Source: Rhyzopertha dominica (taxonomy: Eukaryota > Arthropoda > Insecta > Coleoptera > Bostrichidae). Taken from it: 64,000 nucleotides of DNA. The stretch covers positions 43,518,942 to 43,582,941 of the forward strand of contig QCXZ01000001.1 of assembly GCA_025024175.1 (NCBI GenBank). Direction: 5' to 3'. Made by a program: the position numbers and the translations under genes. The notes under the pieces are model-generated. The model worked only from the letters and a program-made list of their open reading frames with translations, had not been told where the DNA came from and made no database searches. Of this stretch, positions 12,781-23,338 are shown piece after piece. Within the stretch, counting starts at the first letter, position 1, and each line of letters begins with the position of its first letter.

Positions 12781-12788
12781 GTCAAGAA
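12781..12788. repeat. 8-bp target-site duplication, right copy (GTCAAGAA)
   Basis: Identical to 9621-9628 and directly adjacent to the right inverted end of the hAT element. Confidence 0.9.
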
Positions 12789-12804
12789 TATAATTTTATA
12801 TTCC

Positions 12805-12844
12805 AGAATTACAGTGTAGATGAAACCATGCCATCTAGTGGCAA
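12805..12844 (+). repeat. 40-bp direct repeat, copy 1
   Basis: A 40-bp sequence beginning AGAATTACAGTGTAGATG and ending CATCTAGTGGCAA recurs at 13131-13170 with a single mismatch. The second copy interrupts the mariner-like remnant, so the repeat is either part of an insertion there or a duplication of the flanking target. Confidence 0.8.
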
Positions 12845-12952
12845 TCTGGCAATACGGCATCATCCACTCGTCTCTGTGGAGAACTAATTTGAACGGCAGC
12901 CCACTATGTTGTGAGCGTTTAAAAGCCTAAAGACGTTCCCCAACGACGATTT

Positions 12953-13798
12953 TTGCAAAGAATGCAGTTCTCAAGCATAATAATTACGTCTATGTCATGT
13001 CGTCTGCGTCAAAATAATCTGCGGGCAGCTGTTTCGGCTTATAAAGCCTCCTCAGCACAGCTAGAGTCCCAATGCAGACGGCATAGATCAGGCCTCCCTT
13101 ATATATGCCAAGGTGGGCGATGTGTATGCGAGAATTACAGTGTGGATGAAACCATGCCATCTAGTGGCAAGGATTATACCCATACCATTTACAAAAAGCA
13201 CAGTTTCTACACCCGGAAGATTATGCTAAACATGTGGGATTTTGTCGGTGGATAATTAACAATCGTGGAGTTGTATCGCACGTACTTTTACTGATGAAGC
13301 AACATTTACCCGTGATGGCATTAATAATACGCATAATTATTACGTATAGTCTGACGAAAATCCCCATGCAATAGTCAAAACCAATTTTTAGCACAGGTTT
13401 TCAGTAAATATGTCTTGTGGTATGATTGCTGGGCATTTAATTGGCCCTTTTATCATGGAGAATCGCCTCACACGGGAACACTACCTTATTTTTTTAATAA
13501 ATGAGTTGCCAGGATTGCTAGAGAATATCCCTGTAAACGTAAGAAGGCGAATGTACTATCAGCATGATAAAGCCCCTGCACATTTCACTCGTGTGGTCAA
13601 GCAACACTTGCATTTCCAGAGCGTTGAATTGGGCGCGGTGGTTCAATTAGTTGGCCTTCAACAAGTCCAGATCTAACACCACTAGATTTTTGTTTCTGGA
13701 GTTGGTTCAAAACAGAAATTTACACAATTAAAGCGAATAGTCGAGAGGCACTAATTCAACGAATAATTAATACTGGCGCAGTTCTTCAAGAAAAATAA
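12953..13798 (+). pseudogene. Tc1/mariner-superfamily (IS630-type) transposase remnant
   Basis: The family makes DDD/E transposases that cut at TA sites. Pieces of the transposase are visible in shifting plus-strand frames. An N-terminal stretch near 12990-13060 (NNLRAAVSAYKAS) resembles the helix-turn-helix start. Near 13285 is TFTDEATFTRDG with the first catalytic Asp. At 13410-13620 MIAGHLIGPFIMENRLTREH leads to MYYQHDKAPAHFTRV with the second Asp. Near 13670-13720 is SPDLTPLDFCFWSWF with the third Asp. The 13131-13170 repeat separates the N-terminal part from the core, and several stops and frameshifts break it. No clear terminal inverted repeats were found. Confidence 0.7.
13131..13170 (+). 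repeat. 40-bp direct repeat, copy 2
   Basis: Second copy of 12805-12844 (39 of 40 bases identical), lying inside the mariner-like transposase remnant. Confidence 0.8.
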
Positions 13799-13930
13799 CA
13801 GCAAACAGGGCAAGCAACAGGCGTTGTTCGCAGACATAGCAGAACATGTTTAGAACTCAGTGGGGGTATTTTTGAACACCTCATAAAAAGTCATTACTAT
13901 TAAACAAATGTGACCCTTATATTGTATTTT

Positions 13931-14375
13931 CAAATAGGTAGTTATGTACTACCGTACTTTTATTTGTTTGTTTGCTCTAAGCCACCTTAAATTTCCCCAA
14001 ATCGAATGTTAAACGACGAATTTAGCACAACTCAAACTATGATAAGCACAAAAACGCTTACAAGGTAAATGAAACTTGTGAAACAGTACTTAATTAAGAA
14101 AACTGAGCACCTAACATTATGCATCTTGTAACTGTTCAGAGCACATTGAAAGTTTATATTACATATTCCTATGTTACATCCTGCTATTGCATGATCATTA
14201 TTATGTATTTCATTCGGAATAAGATGATAAAAAGAGCAAATAATGTAAAAATCTTACACTTGTAAGTTGCTGCCATCTACTGGTGACATTTGAAAGAGGC
14301 TCTTTCTAAAAGAGGGCCATTTTTGTGACATGACAAATAGCAATGATTATCCTTTTATCCTTTTAAGTAGAGTTA
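13931..14375. other. Short intergenic stretch
   Basis: No feature recognised between the mariner remnant and the palindrome-rich repeat. Confidence 0.6.
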
Positions 14376-14704
14376 TTAGGCTGTCCAGAACACGTATTTG
14401 TCATCCAGCCGCCATCTTTAAATGCCCTAATGAGATGGGAAAAACAATTCGCTTTGGAGAACCAGTTCGCGCGAACTAGCTCGCGTAAGCGAGATGTTAT
14501 TCGTTTCAATAGTTCGTTCGGGAACTGAAACAACAGCTGTTCGTTCGCGAACGACGAACTTTCAATGTCACGAACTAGTTCGCGCAGTTCTCACCCGAGA
14601 GCCATTCATTTTAACAGTTCGTTCGCGACCGACCCACCTCTACGTAATTTAGATTATGTATGTCATCCAGCCGCCATTGTTGACAACATTATGGATAAGC
14701 TAAT
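14376..14704 (+). repeat. Palindrome-rich repeat, unit 1
   Basis: The first of two direct units (329 bp) offset by 403 bp. The unit is far more GC- and CpG-rich than its surroundings. It contains perfect palindromes such as AGTTCGCGCGAACT and CGAACTAGTTCG, a CTCGC-N4-GCGAG hairpin and several GTTCGTTCGCGAAC-like words. Both ends of the unit carry TGTCATCCAGCCGCCAT in the same orientation, about 265 bp apart. There is no coding content on either strand. It could be a non-autonomous transposon or a cluster of binding sites. Confidence 0.85.
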
Positions 14705-14778
14705 CTGTACCACCTCGTAACGTCTTGTCAAAATTGACACTTAACCAACTTAAGCATGACATGTTTAATTTCCCTAAA

Positions 14779-15096
14779 TTAGGCTGTTCAGAACACGTAT
14801 TTGTCATCCAGCCGCCATCTTTAAATGCCCTAATAAGATGGGATGAACAGTTCGTTTGGAGAGCCAGTTCGCTCGAACTAGCTCGCGCAAGCGAGCCGTT
14901 ATTCGTTTCAATAGTTCGTTCGCGAACTGAAACAACAGCTGTTCGTTCGCGAATGACAGACTTTCAATGTCACGCGCAGTTCTCACCCAAGAGCCATTCT
15001 TTTTAACAGTTCGTTCGCGACCGACCCACCTCTACGTAATTTAGGTTATGTTTGAGATCCAGCCGTCATTTTTGACAGCATACTGGATAGGCTAAT
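14779..15096 (+). repeat. Palindrome-rich repeat, unit 2
   Basis: The second unit (about 318 bp), matching unit 1 along its length with scattered substitutions and small deletions. The 5' edge is TTAGGCTGTTCAGAACACG in both. GTTCGTTCGCGAACTG is intact here, whereas the CGAACTAGTTCG palindrome of unit 1 is deleted. The open frames crossing this unit are by-products of its composition. Confidence 0.85.
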
Positions 15097-16463
15097 TTTT
15101 ATCTTTTATCAAATTTCTCACATTTTCATGGGTTGAAGACGAAAATGACGCTAAGAAGAACACAATGTATAAAAAACCCGATTCATAAGGCTCTTTTTAT
15201 ACTACTTACTATTTTAAAACATTTGCATCACTTCTGTTCCTATCCACCTGGCAGTTCTTATTGAAAACGCTATATCCAAATACCATTTAAATATTAATTA
15301 GAATGAACAATATAGCAAAGACACTAAGTAAGATGATGAATATGATTAATATCTGAATCAATGTTTATTTTTGCTAGTGACTCGCACCTTTTGTCTAAAT
15401 TTCGGAATGAAAACCAGCTTCCTTGTTGTTCATGAGAATCGCCTTAGGTAATCATGCTGCGTAAAAACAACAAAGTTCGGTAATTACCATAAAATACCTC
15501 GTATTAAACCGCGACATGAACATCCTATTGTTTCTGTTTGTTCTTCCTTCGTCGCAGCCGCCACACGGAACGCAGTGGTTGCGCAATCGTGACACAAAAT
15601 GTCTTACGCACCAGTGCTCCCATTTAGCTTAACATTATGCACTGTAAGTTTGCCCGAGGATGGAAAGTGCAAGGTCGTCTGCTAACATCCTTAACTGCTC
15701 ATCTGCCGCTCCAGTCACGTTTTAATAAAAGGTTTGGTAAGTTTTTGGGATGGGTGTTTAGGTGTGATGTACACACAAATACTCAGATGATTTAACGTTT
15801 ATGAGGACAAGACAAGGTGATGACTTTGTATGGAGAACCCTGTGGCGACTAGCTATTCATCACAACAGTTCTTCTGCAAATGTCAATTTGGTTCGAAAAG
15901 CATTCATCATTTGATTTGTGTAGGCCTGATGGAATTGTGTGCCTAAATATTTTTGTTGCATCATCGACTATTGCGATTGCCAAAGTCATTTGCAAACATC
16001 TAAAATAGCAACAAAAACAGAAACACACTTTGATTCAAGACAATATACCTCACTGAAAACTGTAAGTTGTTATTTTTTTTAAACACGTAGGTATCTACTA
16101 TTAACAAAGCTACTACAAATGAAACAATTAATTTGGCATTCGATATCGAACTGTTTAATTCGAAGCAATATGTAATTTGAAAAATTACAAAATAAGAAGC
16201 TCCAAAAACATTTTCTATTTGGAATCTTTTAGTTTCAAGGTTATTTTTTTTCACAGATGCTGTAGTCGTCATGTAGAGTTAAGTGGCATTAAAATTTAAT
16301 AAATAACGCAAGAATATAATATAATTAAAAATAATTATATGCATTTCTGGTATAACTGGAAGTATGTCTCCTTTGAAAATAGTTTAATGTTATTACACCC
16401 AAAAATTCTAAACTTATGGAGTTATGGGAAACACGTTTATTTGGCTCTCCTTGTATGTACATA
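15097..16463. other. Intergenic, with one candidate small exon
   Basis: Apart from the possible exon at 15599-15643 and the locally GC-richer sequence before it (15545-15600), I see no identifiable feature. Confidence 0.5.
15599..15643 (+). CDS. Candidate first coding exon (weak)
   Basis: ATG in a favourable context (ACAAAATGT) opens 15 codons (MSYAPVLPFSLTLCT) that end exactly in phase 0 at a consensus donor, ACT|GTAAGT. The 50 bases upstream are unusually GC-rich for this window, as expected for a 5' UTR or promoter-proximal region. No downstream exon could be tied to it and the peptide is too short to identify. A chance ATG plus GTAAGT is quite possible. Confidence 0.2.
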
Positions 16464-16810
16464 CAGGGTCGCTACAAAGTATGAAGCCAGCAGGATATTT
16501 CAAGTACTATTAGACCGATGTTTCCGAGATATGGGCGCAAGTTGCATTTTTCTAAATTGGAAGGGGGCGTAAAAGCCACATCATTGAAAAGGATATTTTT
16601 CCTGATTTCAAAAATGTATCACGCTTGTACAATTTATTGCTTCTAAATTAAGAAAATTGTAAATACAATAATTGAGTCTGACAAAGAACGAAAAGAATGA
16701 AAAACATTTTCTTTATCGAAAAAATGAACAAAAACGGCAAGTATTACCATTTTTCCTTAACTGGTGATCATTTTCGTTTAGCTTGATCAATTTATTGCGA
16801 ATCGGGTACC

Positions 16811-18100
16811 CTAAAAGCAAAAAAAAACATGATTACGTGAAAAATGTGGTATTTTGTTCAGATTTACATTACAGAAGATGCTCAAAACATCCACATTTTC
16901 TTCCTGGTAGTAATGCAGTCTTGAGTAAAAGGTTTCTAATGATCTTTGTAGCATATTTGGAGGTAAGTTCTGAATTTCAGGCCTGATTCCTTTTAAATTT
17001 TCTGCATTATGTGGCCGATCAGCATAAATACGATTTTTCAGATATCGCCACAGGAAAAAATCAACCGGCGTCAGCTCAGGGGATCCAATCCATCTGTCTG
17101 GAAATATCGCATTCAAATATCCACGAACGTTGACTGTAAAATAAGGCGATGCACCAGCTTGCTGAAACTATAACTGTGCAGGACGCGCAGCATTTTCACG
17201 ATTGGGGAACAGGCGAATAAGTTCAGGTACAATGTGTTCGCACAAGAGCTGTAAATATTTGACTGCATTCAAATTTCCGTCAATGAAAAAAGGTCCAATA
17301 ATGTGCTCATCGATAATAACACGCCAGACATTTACTTTCTGAGGGTGCTGTGTGTGGACTTGTTCTATCCAATGTGGATTTGTGTCCGACCAATATCTAC
17401 TATTCTGTCTATTCACATTACTTTTGAGGAAAAAGTCACTTCATCAGAAAACGTAATCCAATATGGCAATGCCATCTGTCAACACCTAGCTTTGTCATCA
17501 TGTCAGTGTACTGCTGACCGATGGCATTGCCATCCTAAATTCTTACTTACATCATACCATTGCTTTGGTATATAGCAAAACCAGTTCTATGCCGTGTTGT
17601 CTACACTAGACCTAAACTGCACTGATGAGCTGTAACGACAGCGAAATAAATCTATCTGCAGTTGGTTGAGGTGCAGGCAGCACAGCATNGACATGCATTT
17701 TTATCATGTTCATAGCAGTAATAATCCTACGATTGTAATATCTCAGTTCTTGTAATAAGTATATTTTGTATAGATGAAATTTCTCTTTTTTCAAATTTTT
17801 TAACAGATCTTCTAATAATATGGTGAGTGAGAGCACGCTGTTGTACGGAATATCTAAAATAACATTCAAGCTACTTTCCTCACCCGTAGCAGCCTTAGGA
17901 CGTCCCGCTTTTTGACGATTTTTAACACCGCCGGTTTAGTCAAAACGTTGCAATGTTTTATTAACTGTTGATCTGGCAATTGGTTCACGATCTTCATGAA
18001 TTGCATGGTAGAGTGCAATTGCTTCCGAATAACTTCTATCTCCATAACCAATCATCATCAAAATTTCGATGCGATCATGTTCAGTTAACTGAGGCACTGC
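16811..18100 (-). pseudogene. Mariner/IS630-type transposase, decayed
   Basis: From the N-terminus: LTEHDRIEILMMIGYGDRSY begins the helix-turn-helix region, followed by STVNKTLQRFD, an in-frame stop, then TGGVKNRQKAGRPKA, the usual linker. YKIYLLQELRYYNRR follows before the inserted repeat. After the insertion come ITFSDEVTFSSK with the first catalytic Asp and a long frame with VNVWRVIIDEHIIGPFFIDG. The second catalytic position reads FQQAGASPYF, where the family has QQDGAPPHY, so the Asp is now Ala; an in-frame TAG lies just before it. SPELTPVDFFLWRYLKNRIY covers the third motif after a short deletion. The protein is inactive several times over. Confidence 0.85.
17459..17691 (-). repeat. Hairpin repeat, inverted pair inserted in the mariner transposase
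   Basis: Two head-to-head copies of the ATGGCAATGCCATC-GTCA module form a foldback (about 17463-17481 and 17519-17537, arms near-identical over 19 bases). The arm flanking one side continues, on the minus strand, with the same body seen at 46210-46372 (TGCAGATAGAT, GCAGTTTAGGTCTAGTG, ACTGGTTTTGC). The insertion separates the N-terminal part of the transposase from its catalytic core, so it postdates the mariner. An N lies at 17690. Confidence 0.75.
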
Positions 18101-18464
18101 GATTGCAAATAACAAAGTGAATGAAGATTATCGCCAGTCACGACGAAAATGGAGACACCTGGAGTTTTTGTTCTTACTTAGCGATAATGAATATTGTTTT
18201 ATCCCGAAGACCCAAGTTTGTATCACACTTTCCTCAACTCAGAAGCAATAAATTGCTGTACAATTGTGATACATTTTTGAAATCAGGAAAAATATCCTTT
18301 TAAATGATGCGCCTTCTTACCTTCCTTCCCATTTAAAAAAATGCAACTTGCGCCGATATCTCGGAAACAAGAGCTGACAGAAAATGCATTTAGTTACCCA
18401 TAGGTCGAATCGGTCGAATAGAACTTGAAATATCACGCTGGTTCCATACTTTGTAGCGAACTTG

Positions 18465-20250
18465 CATATCTTACATAGCAGATATCAGTAAAACGTTATA
18501 CCCAAATAATATATCAATTGTGTCTCTATATGGTTCAGATTTTTCTACTTTTAGATAAGATTTTTCGGCCTGCCGTGTTGTTTCTATGAGGTCGCGTTTC
18601 TTTGGTAGGTAATTTGTTTTTATTACTGAAAAAAATTGAATAATCGAGCTTAATTAATTGTTGCATCGACAACGGGCTTTTTAATCTGAAAATATAAATA
18701 ACAACGTTCATCAAAACACAAGCACTAACAGTTATAATCTTGTAGACACGACATTTACGTGGTCCTACATTGGTGCAAGTTTACCATATAAATTGCGAAC
18801 ACACCTACTTCAATTTAAGAAAACAAGTTCAGTGAGTTCGTTGAGAAATTTAAGAGATACATTACAAAAACACCAGTATCCAATCTGCCAACACAAGAAG
18901 TGTATTAAAATACATTACATCTGGTCACGCACGTATTAGTTCATAGGTGTATGATACCCATGGCATTTCGTAGCAGCGCTTTCGCCGCGGGTGATGAATT
19001 TCGTACTCCATACACATTTTATGCAAAATAAGGATACGCTCTTCAATAATAGAGCGCTAATATTTTTTTGTACTACACCTTGCTAATAGATACTGTTTGG
19101 ATCATAATTATTATGCGTACGTTAACTGGCAGTTTAGTGTGGTTCTTTTACTACCAGTAGGGCAAAGATAGGTCAAACTATTTGTTATTTGTCTTCCACT
19201 TTACATGCACTTCAATAAGAATGTTGAATTAGGAAGCGAGTTGTCGGTATTACTAACAACATAAAAACTTATTAAGCTAAAGGTGTTCATATATCATATT
19301 TTAATTAAATACATGGTGCATAATATGCGACACTATAAGCAATTTTAAGGAATACTTTGGGGCCGTGCCGGTCTAGTATTAAATTTTCATTTTGAAAAGA
19401 ATAACGTTAAGGAAAACAAAAAGCAACACCATATTTGCGAAATATATTTAGCAAGAGCAGCTCATTTTATTCAGTGGTACCTGAACGATATTTTCTTGCA
19501 ACTTTTGTCATTCGTTGCGGCCCACTTTACCTAACATGTTTCTTGTTGTTGTTGCCAAAGTTCCTTTTTATTTTGTGTGCATCATTTACATCCTGTATCT
19601 TATATATAGAACAGAAAATTAAAATGATTTTAATCACCTTAAAATTTGTAGTACCACAGTAGTCTGCTATATAATAACTAAAATATATTTCAGCACAAGA
19701 ACATAATCAAAAGGAAACGCTTCCATCATTTACAAAAGGCTCAAAAACCAAAGCAAGTATTTGGATTTCACCTGTTTATAAGCTGCTATTATCTCATCCC
19801 GGATAAATTATGTACTGCTCATTTGTCATTCTTGTTTAAAAGTGACGCTAACTATTTGTCAATATTGACAAATGTTTAAAAATGTCAATATTCCTCGTAT
19901 GAATATTGTAAATTGCTGTAAACTCATTCAAGTTTTCGGATATTTTTTATAACTATTACATTGAACAGTGTTATAACTACCACTTATCATATAAACAAAT
20001 CTTCTGTAATACAGTATGCTACTTTCGCCAAGCAAACGATTGCAAGATTGTCAGATTTTCATTCGCCTTCATGTGCTTATGAAAACAGCTGAAAACGGGT
20101 TTAAACTGGTGTTTTAGCCTGGTGAGGAGTTTTTTGTTTAAAGAATTTTAGTTATTATTAGACAGACACAGATAAGTTTGCTTCTATAGTTATTTAAATA
20201 TATGTATTAAATCAATTGCACATTTCATAGTACGAAACAAAAATTTTTCA
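18465..20250. other. AT-rich stretch without recognisable feature
   Basis: No gene or repeat recognised. The short frame at 19435-19662 has no identifiable content. Confidence 0.55.
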
Positions 20251-20325
20251 CGTCTGAAGAGCCTCAACAAGGGCGAAACTGGTCGTAAGATTCGAATTAA
20301 TTGACCAAAGCAGATGTTTATTATT
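20250..20325 (+). ncRNA. Hammerhead-like ribozyme motif of a Penelope-type element, degenerate copy
   Basis: CTGAAGA (20254-20260), a GCC...GGC helix II around CTCAACAAG, GAAAC (20275-20279), two bases, then GTC (20282-20284) reproduce the conserved hammerhead core; position 7 of the core is variable in known ribozymes. Downstream ATTGACCAAAGCAGATG is shared word for word with the copy at 48999-49090, showing they are one family. Helix I is poorly paired here, so self-cleavage is doubtful. Penelope-like retroelements are known to carry minimal hammerheads with a one- or two-pair helix III, which this matches. Confidence 0.5.
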
Positions 20326-21676
20326 AATCTCGCTCATAAAAAGCTTTTCCGGTGAAATCGCAGGAACCTGTCCTAAGTCGTAAGTGGCTACCACGGTTGT
20401 AACCTGACTAATGAGCAGAGTTACCGTTTGGGTGGCGCTGAGGGCATTTGCTTGTTATCCTCTGACAAATTATATGGCTTAGCACGATAGTTCAGTACTT
20501 TTTAGGCTTATTAGGCATATTTAATACTTAAGCTAGTGGAAAGTATATGCGAAACAAATAGTTGTGTTCAACTTCCTGAGAGGNGGCAATTTTTTTTAAT
20601 CGATAATTTCTATAAGCGCCAGGATGCATGAATTAATTATAGAAACCTTGTAGTATGTTATAACACAATAATTTTAATTAAAACGTAAAAATTTGAGTTT
20701 AAATGTCTATGACGCAAATAAATATTGTGAGATCGGCTTTTTCTCGCAATTTTTTGCAGGCTTTGGGACTGGCAATATTATTACTGGTATACTTAAAAGT
20801 GGTTAAGCAAAGAATATACTAGTTTACTGCAACAACAATAATAAATAAAAACAGCCAGCAAAATACAGGAACATGTAACCTTGGAGAACAATAAATAAAT
20901 TTTGGGCTAATCACATATGATATCGGATCGGTTTCTCTCCTTTAGTTTGAGGTAAAGTCAACTATGTAATTAAAAGGTAAACCAATTACACACCCTCATT
21001 TTAGGTGTTGCCATAGCTACTGGGTTGAATTTAGCTAGCATCAACTTTAGCAAAGAGAACAGATATGCTGCTAAAATTCTATGAAGCATACTTTCCATAG
21101 TGCATGGTGATGTTAAATAGATGCATTTTGTTGTACAAATTCTTTCTTATCTTAAAGTGCAAGATCTGCTCGCGTACAGCATTTTACGTTACGTATTACC
21201 AATATTATTCGCAAAATGAAATTTGGTGTCCAATTCAACACACAACACCCGAACGAACAGTGCAATCCGTACATGGAAATCATATTGCCTTTATATTATG
21301 TCTACATTTTGCAACAAAATTTTGATAATAAAAATAATACTTTATTCACAATAGAAACTCAGATTGCAACAAAATATAACAGCGAAAGGGAACAAAAAGA
21401 GCAACACTTATTAAAATGTAATACTAGTACTTCTAGATCTAGAAACACAAATAAACCAATGGCACTATAACCATAAGAAGAACTTTTCACAGATACTGAC
21501 CGATGAAATATAAAATACATGTTCGATAAATTCTAAAATTTAGCTTTAATTTCCTCCAACGTTATTATTAATGTCAAATTAACGAGCTACGTTAACTGGC
21601 TGGTTACTAACGTTTTCTGAAACTATAGTAATACATTTAATATTTCCGCAAGTTTAGTCGTGGACTCGTGGATAGT
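20326..21676. other. AT-rich stretch without recognisable feature
   Basis: No identifiable gene. Two overlapping frames at 21104-21470 have low-complexity content and no family resemblance. An N occurs at 20584. Confidence 0.55.
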
Positions 21677-23338
21677 CAGGGGCGGCGCCTAGGCAAGCGT
21701 ACACGGTCCAAAGGACGCGGTCCCGCGCCCTACGTCAAAATTGAGAGTTTGGAACACAAAAAGGACATGAAAAAATCACCTGCACTAGAACTGTGCAAGT
21801 AAATAGGTATAGTATGATTGCTATGAATTACACTTAATTTATTTAGATACCTAGTGTTCATTTGGAATTCCTCTAGAATCAAGCACTCGAAATCGGTATC
21901 GTATACTGATACGAACCTTATTTCACATATTTTTTGGATTCGGACTGCGTCCTTTGCATCTATTTTACAATGTGTTGGGTGGCCATCATTTTGAAACCGA
22001 TTATATTCCGTTTCTGTTTCTAGTTTGGACTTCACACATACACCACCGCTGTTTTACCAGAGAATTTTTCTGTTTTGAAAATGAATAACCAGTTACATCA
22101 AATTAAATATTTAAGTGTATATTTACTTGCTCTTCGCGCTATTTTAATAAGGAATATGGTATCAACAGGATGCTGGGCAATCTAATAAAACCTAAAAACC
22201 TAATGTGGATAGCGCGTAACTTGCCTTCTCATCGGCAAGCACTGTATCCACCTTAAAAAAGGATATCATGGGAGATTCATCAAGATTGTAAAAGAGCGGC
22301 GACTTGATTTTGAGCAAGAAACTCAATACATGTCACTTACTACTGCGTTGTGGGCAGAATGAAGGCAAAATATTGTTGCAATTGCAACTTAATATTTAGT
22401 GCAGCACAAGATCTTTAATTAAGTTTATGAAATATTTACCGGTCCTGAAAATCAATTAATTTACTATTATCGCATTTTAAAGTGATCTAGTGTCCGATTG
22501 TGATAATACCAATATTAAAGTACTCCTTCAATGTTAATAAGTAATAACAATAAGTGATTACTAATTGTATCCTGGTTTAAGATAAATATATTCTACTTGA
22601 GATCAAATACTTGTTTTAGAGGACAAAATATATATCATAAAAAAGCTTAGATTACACAAATTCACTAATTTTGCCAATGTCCTCCTTTATTCCTTCTCTG
22701 TAATAGGGTAAATAGAAGACGTGTTATTTCAGAAACTGCGTTACGCGGGCAGAAAGTATTTCTACCTATAGTACAAAGTAACAGTCCATAGATATGCATT
22801 AAATGACTTAATTACTGCTAAAGTGTAAAGTCTTGTCTGAATGTATTTCGTACTTCTTTTTCTATTTTTTATGTATTATGTGCGTTTATCTTATCTATGC
22901 AGCTCTTTTTTATGTAGTTCATGCTCATTAAAGATTCCTAGTAATTATTTGATTAATACTGGTTAGAAAAAAACGCGTTTATGACACGAGGAGGGACATA
23001 TTGGTACTGGTCTAGTAGTTATTTCATATGTAAAACGGATTCATATGTAAAACATTACAATTTACGATAGTGCTTTTGAACAAAAGGTTTCTTTAACCAA
23101 AACATGAAAATAATTGTCATAAATACAATTTGTTAAAGATACATCTTCGCTCAAAGATAGTTATAACAAATGCATCATCCCTTAATTCAGTATAGATTAT
23201 TTTCCATTATCGTATCCGCTTTTTGTAAAATAAAATTTTGTTACATTTTGGAGATGAAGGGTTTTATTTACCATATTGTGGAAGTTAATGTTTATGTCCT
23301 GCCAGCCCCGCGTTTCTTATGAGCTAGTACCGCCCCTG
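21677..23338. mobile_element. hAT-like non-autonomous element (candidate)
   Basis: Left end CAGGGGCGGCGCCTAGG and inverted right end CAGGGGCGGTACTAGC share a hAT-style terminus over about 15 bases. The ends are 1662 bp apart and internal sequence shows no transposase; the frame at 21730-22035 is unrecognised. The flanking octamers (TGGATAGT and GATTAAGT) are not a convincing duplication, so this is either old or two unrelated ends. GC-rich palindromic words (GGACGCGGTCCCGCG) follow the left end. Confidence 0.5.

Larger units (their letters stand above)
16464..18464 (-). mobile_element. Mariner/IS630-type transposon with long inverted ends, interrupted by a hairpin repeat
   Basis: The left end after TA reads CAGGGTCGCTACAAAGTATG and the inverted right end reads CAAGTTCGCTACAAAGTATG. 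The similarity continues with indels for over 150 bp (for example AAAGGATATTTTTCCTGATT in both arms), so these are long terminal inverted repeats. TA is present on the left; the right flank is CA, a likely mutated TA. The transposase is on the minus strand and broken. About 230 bp of an unrelated hairpin repeat sits in its middle. Confidence 0.88.

Noticed and set aside
14725..15006. Open frames on both strands across the palindrome-rich repeat
   Set aside because: They arise from the palindromic composition; the two repeat units do not conserve a common frame.
21677..23338. Firm call of a complete hAT element
   Set aside because: Ends match over about 15 bases, but the flanking octamers do not form a duplication and no transposase is visible; reported only as a candidate.
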